A stretch of DNA of 43,384 bases. It comes from Cesiribacteraceae bacterium YIM B00369. Its GTDB lineage: Bacteria > Bacteroidota > Bacteroidia > Cytophagales > Cyclobacteriaceae. The stretch is taken from positions 1 through 43,384 of the forward strand of contig JAFMYY010000033.1 in NCBI GenBank assembly GCA_017948555.1, read 5' to 3'. The position numbers and the translations under genes are program-made. Of the stretch, positions 7,146 to 16,214 are shown piece after piece. Every line of letters starts with the position of its first letter. Position 1 is the stretch's first letter. The notes beneath the pieces are model-generated. The model did no database searches. It was not told the origin of the DNA and worked only from the letters and a program-made list of their open reading frames with translations.

Positions 7146-9659
7146 ATGTCCAGGCAGGCAGTAATCCCAGACAGCTCAGGAAATGCACTTGAAAAATTAT
7201 CCGGTATTGTAAAACGGGTAACCTTTCATAGTGCAGAATCAGGCTGGTCGGTATTGAAGGTTACTCCTTTTAACCGCGAAAGAGAAGAAATTGCGGTTAC
7301 CGTTCATCAGTCGAAAGTGTTTGCCGGGGCAACCATCGATTTTTATGGTGAATGGGTAAACCACCCTAAATTTGGCCGGCAGTTTAAAGCCCATCGGGTG
7401 GAGGAGCGCAGGCCGGCTTCTGCCAATGCCCTTGAAAAATACCTCGGCTCCGGACTTATAAAAGGAGTAGGCCCTGTAACGGCCAAAAGAATAGTAAAGT
7501 ACTTCGGTAAGGACACGCTCGAAATATTTGAACATGACATTGACCGCCTTACTGAGGTACCAGGCATTGCACAGCTTAAATTAACATCCATTGCAAGCGC
7601 CTGGCGGGAGCACCAGGAGATCCGGAATGTAATGATGTTCCTGCAGTCCCATGGCATAAGTACCCTTTATGCAGTAAAAATCTACAAAACCTATGGCCAG
7701 CAGGCGGTGGATATTGTTTCAGAGAATCCTTACCGGCTCTCTGAAGATATTTACGGCATCGGTTTTTTCAGTGCCGATAAAGTGGCCCTCAGCCTGGGCC
7801 TCGCCCCCGATTCAGCTGCCCGTGTAAAAGCGGCTATAGGGCATGTACTGCAAAGTGCCCGGGAAGAAGGGCATTGCTATCTTACAAAGGAGCAGGTAAT
7901 GGAGCAGGTGCAGGAACTTATTGCCCTTAACTACCCCGAAAGAATTGAAACGGAGCTTAAGGAAATGGAGAAAAGTGATGAGCTGAAGACCCGCCACTTG
8001 CTGGATAAGGAGGAAAAAGTTCAAACCTGCTACTATGCCCACTCCCTTTTCTTTGATGAGAATTATATTGCCGCCAAAGCAAAAAAAATGGCTGGCGGCC
8101 AGCTGCAGCTGAATACAGCTAAGCTGCAGCAATGGATTGGTAAATACTGCGAGCAGCAGAGCATCCGGTTAAGCGATGAGCAGGAAGCGGGCATTCTGCA
8201 GCTGGTAAGCCGCCGGCTGGGAATATTAACAGGCGGGCCCGGTTGCGGAAAAACAACTACCACAAGGGTATTGGTTGCCCTGCTCCGGGCCATGAAAAAG
8301 GAGGTGCTGCTGGCAGCACCAACGGGCCGTGCAGCACAACGGATGAGTGAGGTAATTGGCCTGGAAGCAAAAACCATTCACCGGCTCCTGGAGTGGGAAC
8401 CTGCCGCAGGCGGCTTTAAGCGTAAGGAAGAAAACCCTTTATCCTGCCAGTTCCTGATCATCGATGAATCGAGCATGCTGGATGTGCATCTGGCGGCAGC
8501 TGTTCTAAGGGCTGTTCTCCCACACGCGCAGCTGCTGCTCATTGGCGATGCCGACCAGCTGCCTTCGGTTGGTGCAGGCAATGTTTTTAAAGATCTGATT
8601 GCTTCCGGAGTAGTGTCCTGCGCACGCTTAACACAGGTTTTCCGCCAGGCACAGGAGTCAAAGATCATCAGCTATGCACACCAGATCAATAAAGGCGCTG
8701 TCCCGAAGGTTGAATCTCCTTTCCACTCCCCTCAGCTATGGGCGGAAAAATCAGACTGCCTCTTTATTGATTCCGAAGAAGCTACCAGGGAACAGGTCCG
8801 CTTTATATCCAGGGTAAAGAAAACTTACCTGCAGGAACAGGAAGAGGAACTGCTGCAGGCGGCCGAGGAACCGGAACTTTACCGGAAAAACACCGAAATA
8901 AATATACCTGAAAAATTCCTGCATGTGGACCTTGATAAGCTCATTGCTGCGGAATCCCATACGGGAGAGCTGCAGGAAGTACTGAAGCGGGTACACCCGT
9001 GGTCATCGCTGCACTGGGGATATTCTGCGGTTGAAATGGTGGAAAAGCTGTACAGGGAAATTATTCCAAAATATTATGGTCCTGATACCGAAATCCAGAT
9101 CCTCTGCCCCATGACCAAAGGCAGCCTTGGCACCCATAACCTGAATGAAGTTGTACAGCAGGCGGTAAACCCTCCCGGCTCCGGAAAAGCCCAGCTTCAG
9201 CTTGGTGGCCGCATTTTCCGGACGGGCGACAGGGTAATCCAGCGCAGGAATAATTACGACCTCAATGTTTTTAACGGCGATATCGGGCGAATTGTACAGG
9301 TAAGTAATGAGGAATTAAGCTGCCTGATTGCTTATACTTCCGGTAAAGAAACCAAAGAAGTGGTATATGAAAAAGAACACCTTCAGGAGCTTGAACTGGC
9401 CTATGCCATTACCATCCATAAATCGCAGGGGAGCGAATTTGAAGTAATTATCCTGCCACTGGTGAGCCAGCATTTTACCATGCTCTTCCGCAACCTTATT
9501 TATACCGGGCTCACCCGCGCCCGCAAACTGGCTGTTTTTGTGGGCAGCCGCTACGCTCTTAAAATGGCAGTAACAAAGCAAAATACGGCTTTACGGCAAA
9601 CCGCTCTCCAGTGGTTACTGCAACATGAGGTAATTCCGGACCAAAACCAGAGCAGCTAA
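7146..9659 (+). CDS. recD2: RecD2-type ATP-dependent DNA helicase (SF1B, 5'-3')
   Basis: This 837-residue protein has the full RecD2/YrrC layout. An OB-like N-terminal region is followed by a helix-hairpin-helix stretch near residues 95-120 (YLGSGLIKGVGPVTAKRIV). The helicase core has Walker A GGPGCGKT at 363-370 (Lys369), Walker B IIDESSML with D440/E441, a GDADQLPSVGAG motif and LTQVFRQ. The C-terminal UvrD-like part has AITIHKSQGSEF and TGLTRARK. There is no RecB or RecC nearby, as expected for the stand-alone RecD2 class, which acts in DNA repair and replication-fork maintenance. The ATG at 7146 gives the usual family length. It is preceded by the truncated esterase and followed by a shared terminator hairpin. 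Confidence 0.95.
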   Translation: MSRQAVIPDSSGNALEKLSGIVKRVTFHSAESGWSVLKVTPFNREREEIAVTVHQSKVFAGATIDFYGEWVNHPKFGRQFKAHRVEERRPASANALEKYLGSGLIKGVGPVTAKRIVKYFGKDTLEIFEHDIDRLTEVPGIAQLKLTSIASAWREHQEIRNVMMFLQSHGISTLYAVKIYKTYGQQAVDIVSENPYRLSEDIYGIGFFSADKVALSLGLAPDSAARVKAAIGHVLQSAREEGHCYLTKEQVMEQVQELIALNYPERIETELKEMEKSDELKTRHLLDKEEKVQTCYYAHSLFFDENYIAAKAKKMAGGQLQLNTAKLQQWIGKYCEQQSIRLSDEQEAGILQLVSRRLGILTGGPGCGKTTTTRVLVALLRAMKKEVLLAAPTGRAAQRMSEVIGLEAKTIHRLLEWEPAAGGFKRKEENPLSCQFLIIDESSMLDVHLAAAVLRAVLPHAQLLLIGDADQLPSVGAGNVFKDLIASGVVSCARLTQVFRQAQESKIISYAHQINKGAVPKVESPFHSPQLWAEKSDCLFIDSEEATREQVRFISRVKKTYLQEQEEELLQAAEEPELYRKNTEINIPEKFLHVDLDKLIAAESHTGELQEVLKRVHPWSSLHWGYSAVEMVEKLYREIIPKYYGPDTEIQILCPMTKGSLGTHNLNEVVQQAVNPPGSGKAQLQLGGRIFRTGDRVIQRRNNYDLNVFNGDIGRIVQVSNEELSCLIAYTSGKETKEVVYEKEHLQELELAYAITIHKSQGSEFEVIILPLVSQHFTMLFRNLIYTGLTRARKLAVFVGSRYALKMAVTKQNTALRQTALQWLLQHEVIPDQNQSS

Positions 9660-9691
9660 AAAAGTAAACGGTCCGTAAGCAGAGAAAGCAC

Positions 9692-9742
9692 AAAAAAAAA
9701 GCCAATGCCGGAAATCTGCTTCCCGTCACTGGCCTTTTTTTT
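9692..9742. terminator. Bidirectional intrinsic terminator between recD2 and the barrel gene
   Basis: An A9-GCCA arm (9692-9704) pairs with TGGCC-T8 (9730-9742), with a one-base bulge and a ~25-nt loop that has further partial pairing (CGG/CCG). The T-run follows the stem on the plus strand and the A-run gives a T-run on the minus strand, so it can serve both convergent genes. Confidence 0.75.
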
Positions 9743-9762
9743 GAAATATTAATTACTTATTA

Positions 9763-9792
9763 ACTTACTTCAACCTGACTTACTTCAACCTG
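9763..9792. repeat. 15-bp perfect tandem duplication spanning a stop codon
   Basis: The unit ACTTACTTCAACCTG occurs twice back to back (9763-9777 and 9778-9792). On the minus strand it encodes RLK-stop-V, so the end of the barrel gene, including its stop codon, has been copied in frame. The first stop met is at 9780-9782. Confidence 0.9.
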
Positions 9793-10355
9793 AAGGAAGC
9801 ACCAATATTTAAATAAGCAATTCCATGACCAATTTCTGCCATTACGGCAAGATTAGGCTGGAAATAGTAACGGGCTCCGATAAAAGTATCAAAAGCCAAA
9901 CCACCCGCACCTGAAGTGGAGTAGCCAACAGGGGAATCTCCGTAGTGGCTGACACTGGCAATATTCGCACCTAATAACAGACCGGCATAAGTATCCAGAT
10001 TTTCTATAAACTGATAATGAAAAATACCTCTGGGTCCTATCACAATATTAGTATAGTTAGTTCCATAATCAAAACCTGCAAACCTGTATCTTGATCTGGA
10101 GGCAGAAATTCCAAAAAAGCCTCCTATACCTATACTTGCATTACCATCAATGAGGTTATCCAAAACACCTGCTTCATATGAAACCGCCAGCCCCGGAACT
10201 GTAACTGAATAGCCGGAACCAGTATATAATGCATTACCCAAACCAATAGAAGCATTTAAAACCCCGTCGCCTGTCCGGAAAACTTCCTGTGCATTCACTT
10301 GGGTGGATGTAAGGAAAACTGCAATAAAACAAAGAAAGAAAATTAACTTTTTCAT
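9780..10355 (-). CDS. Small outer-membrane beta-barrel protein
   Basis: This 191-residue protein has a signal peptide (MKKLIFFLCFIAVFLTSTQV...NAQ). The mature part alternates polar and hydrophobic residues with many Gly and aromatic residues (GIGGFFGIS, FAGFDYGTNYTNIVIGPRG, TFIGARYYF). It ends with the strand YLNIGASFRLK, typical of an 8-strand outer-membrane protein of the beta-barrel superfamily. I do not recognise a closer family. It is convergent with recD2 with the terminator between them, and monocistronic as far as can be seen. Its C-terminal codons lie in a tandem duplication, so a slip there could alter the C-terminal end. Confidence 0.8.
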   Translation of the reverse strand: MKKLIFFLCFIAVFLTSTQVNAQEVFRTGDGVLNASIGLGNALYTGSGYSVTVPGLAVSYEAGVLDNLIDGNASIGIGGFFGISASRSRYRFAGFDYGTNYTNIVIGPRGIFHYQFIENLDTYAGLLLGANIASVSHYGDSPVGYSTSGAGGLAFDTFIGARYYFQPNLAVMAEIGHGIAYLNIGASFRLK

Positions 10356-11051
10356 AGCTTCAGTGGACTCTTTTTAAAAATAAAATTATTCTAATATTTT
10401 TTTGATTATAAATAACAAAGCTTCCCACGAAGGTAAAACTATGAAAACCTAAATCCAATATCCATCAGGTAATTTTTTTAAGCTTCAATGAGAAAAGTAT
10501 TTACTCTCTGCAGACAACTTCTGTTCCTTTGTCCGCCTCAAATGAGGTGCAAAAAAATATCTGTCCGCAAATACTTTATTGGCTTTATTTTGCTGAATGT
10601 CAGAAACTACCAGTCCCTATTCAAAAAATTCCTGCTCCTCTGAGGAATCAACTGCTTATCCGGACCATTACAAAAACCAGCTTCTGCAAAAATTCATCTG
10701 TGGTATTATAAAAATATAAATCATACATTTTCTATCCTTCCTTCCAGGAAAAACAGACAGGAGGAAAAGAAAATACCTCCTTATTAAAAATATAATTTTA
10801 AGAGGATGGAACACTCCTGCTGTCTTTTCACCAAACTGAAAAAATATTAAAAAATCCTCCCCATATACTTCCGTAAGAGAGCATAAATTATGGATTATAA
10901 TTCCGGCGAATGGGGTTATGTGGTATTCCATGGCACCTTCTGCCAACATAAACAATCCAATTCCTGTTATTCTTACGAATAGCGGATAAAAAGGCCTTCC
11001 CGGATTATTTTTTCCTCATGTTCAACTATTCATTTACATAAATTCAGCACT
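10356..11051. other. ~700-bp intergenic region without a supported gene
   Basis: This region lies between two divergent genes, the barrel gene (minus) and the GH13 gene (plus), so it should hold both promoters. Two short overlapping ORFs (10529-10711 plus, 10668-10955 minus) have no recognisable domain and irregular composition. I see only weak short inverted repeats (for example AGGAGG/CCTCCT near 10760-10800) and no tRNA or riboswitch-like structure. Confidence 0.5.
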
Positions 11052-12710
11052 ATGATTGAAGACCTTTGGTATAAAAATGCCATTATATACAGCCTTGACC
11101 TTGAAACATTTATGGACCTTAACGGCGACGGCACAGGCGACTTTGAAGGCCTTGCCCGCAGGCTCGATTACCTCCATGCCATGGGGATTGACACCGTCTG
11201 GCTCGCGCCATTCCAGCCTACACCTAACAGGGACAACGGATATGACATCCGCGATTATTATGGAGTGGATCCCCGCCATGGATCCAGCGGTAATTTTGTG
11301 GAATTCATGAATCAGGCTAATAAACGGGGGATAAAAGTAATTATCGACCTGGTGGTGAACCACACCTCCGATGAGCACCCCTGGTTTCAGGATGCCCGGA
11401 GCAGTGAAGACGCCAAGCACCGCGACTGGTACGTATGGTCAAAAGAGAAACCATCGGACTGGAATGAGGGAATGGTTTTTCCGGGTGAACAGGACGCCAC
11501 CTGGACCTATGATAAAAAGGCAAAAGCTTATTTCTTTCACCGCTTCTTTAAACATCAGCCAAATCTTAATATAGATAATCCTGAAGTACGGGAAGAGATC
11601 TACCGGATTATGGGGTACTGGATTCAGCTGGGCGTAGCCGGATTCAGGGTAGATGCAGTACCTTTTTTACTGGAAACCCAGATTCCCGGAGAAACTGAAC
11701 GGAAGAAAAGATTTAAATACCTGCGGGAAATGCGCCGCTTCCTGCAATGGCGAAGAGGCGATGCCATTTTACTGGGTGAAGCGAATATAGAACCTCAGGA
11801 TACCAAGAAATATTTCGGGGACGAGGGTAATGGAATCCACATGATGTTTAATTTTTATGTAAATCAATACAGCTTTTACACGCTTGCGACCGGAGATACC
11901 AAGCCACTGATCGAAGCAATAGAAGCGACAAGAAGTTCCTTTCCTCTTTCCCAATGGGCTAACTTCCTGCGCAACCATGATGAACTGGACCTCGGCCGCC
12001 TCACAGATGAGCAACGACAGAAAGTGTTTGAACGTTTTGCTCCGGAACCAAATATGCGCCTTTACGAAAGAGGAATTCGCAGGAGGGTATCGACAATGCT
12101 TGGAAACAAACAACAATCCCAGCTGGCTTACAGTCTTATGTTCTCCCTTCCGGGCACCCCGGTAATAAGGTATGGAGATGAAATAGGAATGGGCGACAGG
12201 CTTGACCTGGAAGAGCGGAATGCAGTACGCACCCCAATGCAATGGTCAGACGCGCCACATGCAGGGTTTTCTGAGGCCTCCTCCACAGAAAAACTGGTTC
12301 ACCCGGTTGTTGACGAAGGACCATTCAGTTACCACAAAGTGAATGTGGAAAACCAACGGAGAACTCCTGATTCAATGCTTAACTGGATGACTACCCTGAT
12401 CCGGTTAAGGCAGGAATGCACTGAAATAGGCTGGGGAGAGTGGAAAATACTCCCTACCGGAGAAAACCATGTACTGGCGATCCATTACAACCATAAGGGC
12501 AGCTCACTGGTAATACTCCACAATTTCGATCATAAAGCCCATGAAGTTGAAATTACTCCAGAAAAAAAACAGGAAACCACTCTTGTAGACCTCATGAACA
12601 AGGAAGAAAGCCATTCTGACAGCAAAGGCATGCACAGGATTTCGCTTAAAGCATACGGTTACCGCTGGTATCGTGCCGGCGATCTGAGCCATTTAATGCA
12701 TAAGGAGTAA
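11052..12710 (+). CDS. GH13 alpha-amylase-family enzyme, trehalose-synthase (TreS)-like
   Basis: This 552-residue enzyme has the GH13 (beta/alpha)8 barrel from the first residues (IEDLWYKNAIIYSLDLETF, NGDGTGDFEGL). Conserved regions are DLVVNHTSDEHPWF, GFRVDAVPF (nucleophile Asp201), LGEAN (acid/base Glu243) and FLRNHDELDL (Asp310). The stretch GIRRRVSTMLGN, then SLPGTPVIRYGDEIGMGD and RTPMQWS, is very close to maltose alpha-D-glucosyltransferase (TreS). That enzyme interconverts maltose and trehalose by an intramolecular rearrangement. A short beta-domain (~450-545) closes the protein; there is no fused maltokinase and no signal peptide, so it is cytoplasmic. It may make or recycle trehalose as a compatible solute; an alpha-glucosidase role cannot be excluded. 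No other trehalose gene is adjacent. Confidence 0.85.
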   Translation: MIEDLWYKNAIIYSLDLETFMDLNGDGTGDFEGLARRLDYLHAMGIDTVWLAPFQPTPNRDNGYDIRDYYGVDPRHGSSGNFVEFMNQANKRGIKVIIDLVVNHTSDEHPWFQDARSSEDAKHRDWYVWSKEKPSDWNEGMVFPGEQDATWTYDKKAKAYFFHRFFKHQPNLNIDNPEVREEIYRIMGYWIQLGVAGFRVDAVPFLLETQIPGETERKKRFKYLREMRRFLQWRRGDAILLGEANIEPQDTKKYFGDEGNGIHMMFNFYVNQYSFYTLATGDTKPLIEAIEATRSSFPLSQWANFLRNHDELDLGRLTDEQRQKVFERFAPEPNMRLYERGIRRRVSTMLGNKQQSQLAYSLMFSLPGTPVIRYGDEIGMGDRLDLEERNAVRTPMQWSDAPHAGFSEASSTEKLVHPVVDEGPFSYHKVNVENQRRTPDSMLNWMTTLIRLRQECTEIGWGEWKILPTGENHVLAIHYNHKGSSLVILHNFDHKAHEVEITPEKKQETTLVDLMNKEESHSDSKGMHRISLKAYGYRWYRAGDLSHLMHKE

Positions 12711-12877
12711 ACCGGGCAGAAAGCCTGAAACGTTTGCAGCCTGTCATTAAACAAGAGCAAAAACCTTAAACTCCCGGTTCCGTTCTTATTTATCAGAAAT
12801 AACAAGGTGGTCAGAGAGAACTTAAAGAAGACAATCTCCACCAAATGAAGGATTTTTTAACCTGAAATTTTATAGAA

Positions 12878-13114
12878 ATGGCACAAATTGATATTGAGAA
12901 AAAGAGCAACAACAATAAAAATAACAAAGGACTATACATTATTATAGCCATTCTTGTAATAGCAGGCATTATCTGGTGGATATCTTCCGGGGATGATAAT
13001 GAAGAAGATCAGGAAACAATAAGGCCGGCTGTAATGGAACACCCCATGCCCTCAGGCCCGGATACAGACCCTGCAGAAACAGCAGATACTCCGGAGGCTT
13101 TAGCCCTGCTATAG
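12878..13114 (+). CDS. Small single-pass membrane protein, unknown function
   Basis: This 78-residue protein has a polar, Lys/Asn-rich start (MAQIDIEKKSNNNKNNK), one transmembrane helix at ~18-36 (GLYIIIAILVIAGIIWWISS) and an acidic, Pro-rich tail likely facing the periplasm. I know no family for it. It lies 167 bp after the GH13 gene on the same strand and ends before a strong hairpin (13161-13211). The clean ATG, compact codon use and clear membrane topology make it a credible gene. Confidence 0.6.
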   Translation: MAQIDIEKKSNNNKNNKGLYIIIAILVIAGIIWWISSGDDNEEDQETIRPAVMEHPMPSGPDTDPAETADTPEALALL

Positions 13115-13160
13115 AAATATTGAAATACCCGGAATATCCAGTGACCTGCTATATATAATT

Positions 13161-13211
13161 AATCACCCGTTTACAGTTCAAATATAATAACTGAATTATA
13201 AACGGGTGATT
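13161..13211. terminator. Long perfect hairpin between convergent genes
   Basis: The arms AATCACCCGTTTA (13161-13173) and TAAACGGGTGATT (13199-13211) pair perfectly over 13 bp. Inside, CAGTT and AACTG can extend the stem after a small bulge. It sits between the small membrane-protein gene (plus) and nirD (minus). There is no long T-run, so it could be a terminator, an RNA-stabilising hairpin, or both. Confidence 0.6.
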
Positions 13212-13245
13212 CTGTTTAAGCAGGTTTACGGTTACTGTAGTCAGT

Positions 13246-13260
13246 TCCTGTAAAACAGGA
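13246..13260. repeat. Short inverted repeat downstream of nirD
   Basis: TCCTGT-AAA-ACAGGA is a 6-bp perfect stem with a 3-nt loop. A 10-bp palindrome GCTGTACAGC lies at 13268-13277. Both sit just after the nirD stop codon as read on the minus strand and may act in 3'-end formation together with the larger hairpin at 13161-13211. Confidence 0.35.
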
Positions 13261-13282
13261 CATGGATGCTGTACAGCTGCAA

Positions 13283-13651
13283 TCAGTCTATAGCTGACAC
13301 ATCTATAAATACATAACCATTATCCACTTTTACAGGATAGGTTTTAATATTATCGCACTCTCCTGTAAGGCTTTTGCCGGTTTTCAGGGAAAATGTCTGT
13401 TTATGGAAAGGACAGGCCACTTTAGGTTCTCCTGCCTGGTCGCCCAGCATACCCCTGCTCAAAATCATCTGCATTTTGTGAGGGCACTGGTTCTGTGTTG
13501 CGTACCATTGATTTTTTCTGGCAAAGTAAAATATGGCAATTTGCTCTTTCCCGATCTTAACAGCGGCACCGCCATCGGCAGGCACGTCATCAGTTTTACA
13601 GGCTTTATACCACTTTTTCTCAGTTAAAACTTCAGTAATCATAGGTTCCAT
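13283..13651 (-). CDS. nirD: Nitrite reductase small subunit NirD (Rieske-type)
   Basis: This 122-residue Rieske-fold protein is the partner of NirB in assimilatory NADH-dependent nitrite reductase (nitrite to ammonium, cytoplasm). The cluster ligands are present as C56-P-H58 and C80-P-F-H83, so this copy can hold a [2Fe-2S] cluster; some NirD proteins, such as that of E. coli, lack these residues. The gene follows nirB by 11 bp on the same strand, so the two are co-transcribed. The ATG at 13651 was chosen; a second ATG at 13642 is three codons inside. Two small hairpins lie downstream. Confidence 0.92.
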   Translation of the reverse strand: MEPMITEVLTEKKWYKACKTDDVPADGGAAVKIGKEQIAIFYFARKNQWYATQNQCPHKMQMILSRGMLGDQAGEPKVACPFHKQTFSLKTGKSLTGECDNIKTYPVKVDNGYVFIDVSAID

Positions 13652-13662
13652 GTTTATTATTT

Positions 13663-16155
13663 TTACCAGGCTTTAGGTGCTATCTGACCTCTAACCTCCT
13701 CAAATTGAACATTTTCATCTTTCTCATCTGTATTCACAAAGTGAGAGAAGCGTTTACGCAATTCAGGATTGTTCACTACCTCTTTCCATTCGCAGGAATA
13801 GGTATCAACCATAAACTGCATTTCCTTTTCCAGCTCAGCTCCTATGCCCAGTGAATCGTTCACCACTACATCGCGCACATAATCCTCACCACCGTCAAGC
13901 TTGCTCAGCCAAACAGAGGTTCTTGCTAATGGATCTGCGGTTTTGATGTAGAACATCAGGAATCTGTCAATATATCTGATACATGTTTCATCATCCAGGT
14001 CGCTGGCCAGCAGGAATGCATGAGCAGGCTTTGATCCGCCGTTTCCGCATACATAGAGGTTCCAGCCTTTGTCAGTAGCTATAATTCCAAAGTCTTTGGA
14101 TTTAGCTTCGGCACATTCACGGATACAGCCCGAAACAGCACTCTTAAGTTTATGAGGTGAGCGTAAGCCTCTGTATCTTTCTTCCACCCTTATGGCAAAC
14201 CCTACTGAGTCCTGCACACCATACCTGCACCAGGCAGAGCCTACACAGCTTTTCACCGTCCGCAGCGATTTCGCATAAGCATGCCCGCTTTCGAAACCTG
14301 CATTAATCAGCTCTTCCCATATATCCGGCAGGTCCCCCACATGAGCACCGAGTAAATCGATACGCTGTCCTCCTGTAATTTTGCAATACAAGCCATACTT
14401 TTTAGCTACTGCACCAATTACAATAAGCTTGTCAGCCGTAATTTCTCCTCCGGGAATCCGTGGTATTACAGAGTAGGTACCACCACGCTGTATATTAGCC
14501 AGAAAGCGGTCGTTTGTATCCTGAATGGTGGAGTGAGTGGTAAGGATCATTTCATTCCAGATGCTGGCCATCATGGAAGCAACTGCAGGCTTACAAATCT
14601 CACAACCATCGCCTTTGCCGTACTTATCCAGCAGTTCGTTATAGCTTTGAATCTTGTTAACCTTTATAAGGTCGAACATTTCCTGACGGGAATACTGGAA
14701 GTGTTCGCAAATTACCTTTTTCACAACCTTACCCTGTTTTTTGTGGGTTTCAGTCATCAGGTCTTTTACCATTGGTAAACAACCACCGCAGTTGGTACCG
14801 GCTTTAGTGCATTTTTTCAACACACCCAGGTCAGTAATGTCCTGCTCTTCTATGGCACTGCATATCTGGCCTTTTGTAACACCCTCGCAGCTACAAACTA
14901 CCGCTGCATCAGGCAGGTCCATCAGGCCCATACCTTCCTGATCCCCTCCGCCACGGCTTCCCAGAATCAGGTCCTCAGGGTTTGGAGGAATTGCCATTCC
15001 AAGAAGAGTAGTCTGCAACAGCATATTATACTGCTCCGCATCCCCGACAAGGATTCCACCTAACAGCTTCTTTCCTTTTTTGTCGATGTTAATTCTTTTA
15101 TAGTGGCCTTTAGCAGCATCCTTAAATACAATGCTGCGGGAACCTTCTGTTTCACCAAGCGCATCGCCAAAGCTTGCCACATCAACCCCGATAAGCTTTA
15201 ATTTAGTGCTCATATCAGCACCATTAAAGCACTTTTCCTCTGCACAAAGGTGGGCAATAGCTGCATTAGCCATTTCGTAGCCGGGAGCTACAAGGCCGTA
15301 GATCATATTTTCATAGAGCGCACACTCACCAATGGCATAAATATTTTCATCGCTGGTCTGCATGTTTTTATCCACTATTATACCACCACGCTCCCCAACT
15401 TTAAGGCCGGCTTTTTTAGCCACCTCATCGCGCGGGCGGATACCTGCAGAAATCACAACCATCTCCAGCGGAAGGAATTGTCCGTCTTTAAACTGAAGCC
15501 CTTCAACCTTACCGTTTCCGGCAATTTCTTCTGTAACTTTATTTAAGTGGATATTTACACCCAGAGATTCAATTTTATCTTTCAGTAAGCCTGCCGCTTC
15601 ATCATCCAGCTGTCTTGGCATCAGGCGGCTCGCAAATTCCACCACATGAGCTTCCAGTTTCATATCCAGCAGAGCTTTAGCAGCTTCCAGGCCAAGTAAA
15701 CCACCACCTATTACAGCTGCTCTTTTTACTTTTTTAGAGTAGTCCATAATCAGCTCCAGGTCTTCAATGGTGCGGTAAACAAACACTCCATTTCTTTCAT
15801 AGCCCTTAATAGGCGGCACAAAAGCAGAAGACCCTGTAGCAAAAACCAGTTTGTCGTAAGAAAATTCTTTACCATCATGGGTAATCACTTTCTTACCAAC
15901 AGCATCAATATCAGTGACAGGCGTTCTTAATACAAGCTCAATCCCATTCTCCTCATACCAGCTTAAAGGAGCCATGCACAGCTTCTCCTCAGACTGGTTA
16001 GTAAAGTACTCACTCAGGTGAACGCGATCATAAGCAGGACGAGGCTCTTCCCCGAATACAGTTACCTTATATTCCTTTGCTGCAGGATTGGACATAAACC
16101 TTTCAAGGAATTTATACCCTACCATTCCGTTGCCTATAACTATTAAGTTTTTCAT
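13663..16155 (-). CDS. nirB: Nitrite reductase [NAD(P)H] large subunit NirB
   Basis: This 830-residue siroheme nitrite reductase starts at the ATG at 16155 (MKNLIVIGNGMVGYKFLERF), which opens the FAD-binding GxGxxG motif; an upstream ATG at 16179 would add eight residues. Domains in order are a FAD/NAD-binding reductase (to ~400), a BFD-like [2Fe-2S] domain (C421, C423, C456, C459), a nitrite/sulfite reductase ferredoxin-like domain, and the siroheme/[4Fe-4S] domain with C637, C643, C677 and C681 (SCVGSAWCRYG and SGCIRECAEA). It reduces nitrite to ammonium for nitrogen assimilation. No nitrate reductase, nitrate transporter or siroheme synthase gene is in the window. Phased repeats lie directly upstream of the start. 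Confidence 0.95.
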   Translation of the reverse strand: MKNLIVIGNGMVGYKFLERFMSNPAAKEYKVTVFGEEPRPAYDRVHLSEYFTNQSEEKLCMAPLSWYEENGIELVLRTPVTDIDAVGKKVITHDGKEFSYDKLVFATGSSAFVPPIKGYERNGVFVYRTIEDLELIMDYSKKVKRAAVIGGGLLGLEAAKALLDMKLEAHVVEFASRLMPRQLDDEAAGLLKDKIESLGVNIHLNKVTEEIAGNGKVEGLQFKDGQFLPLEMVVISAGIRPRDEVAKKAGLKVGERGGIIVDKNMQTSDENIYAIGECALYENMIYGLVAPGYEMANAAIAHLCAEEKCFNGADMSTKLKLIGVDVASFGDALGETEGSRSIVFKDAAKGHYKRINIDKKGKKLLGGILVGDAEQYNMLLQTTLLGMAIPPNPEDLILGSRGGGDQEGMGLMDLPDAAVVCSCEGVTKGQICSAIEEQDITDLGVLKKCTKAGTNCGGCLPMVKDLMTETHKKQGKVVKKVICEHFQYSRQEMFDLIKVNKIQSYNELLDKYGKGDGCEICKPAVASMMASIWNEMILTTHSTIQDTNDRFLANIQRGGTYSVIPRIPGGEITADKLIVIGAVAKKYGLYCKITGGQRIDLLGAHVGDLPDIWEELINAGFESGHAYAKSLRTVKSCVGSAWCRYGVQDSVGFAIRVEERYRGLRSPHKLKSAVSGCIRECAEAKSKDFGIIATDKGWNLYVCGNGGSKPAHAFLLASDLDDETCIRYIDRFLMFYIKTADPLARTSVWLSKLDGGEDYVRDVVVNDSLGIGAELEKEMQFMVDTYSCEWKEVVNNPELRKRFSHFVNTDEKDENVQFEEVRGQIAPKAW

Positions 16156-16190
16156 GCTATTTGATTTTTTACCGATCATTTGTACTGCAA

Positions 16191-16214
16191 TTATACGTAT
16201 TAATACGACTAATA
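16191..16214 (-). promoter_or_regulatory. Palindrome and phased TATTA repeats at the nirB start
   Basis: CGTATTAATACG (16196-16207) is a perfect 12-bp palindrome. On the minus strand it is part of a series TATTA, TATTA, TATAA spaced 9-10 bp (plus positions 16210, 16201, 16191). It lies ~40 bp upstream of the preferred nirB ATG, a typical place for an operator or core promoter. The regulator is not known; no FNR-type TTGAT-N4-ATCAA box is present. Confidence 0.35.

Noticed and set aside
10668-10955. 95-residue minus-strand ORF in the 10.4-11.0 kb gap
   Set aside because: Composition is irregular with no domain or ribosome-binding signal, and the overlapping plus ORF is equally poor. Treated as non-coding.
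13161-13211. CRISPR-like or attachment-site repeat
   Set aside because: A single inverted repeat with no further copies, spacers, integrase or tRNA nearby; it is best explained as a hairpin between convergent genes.
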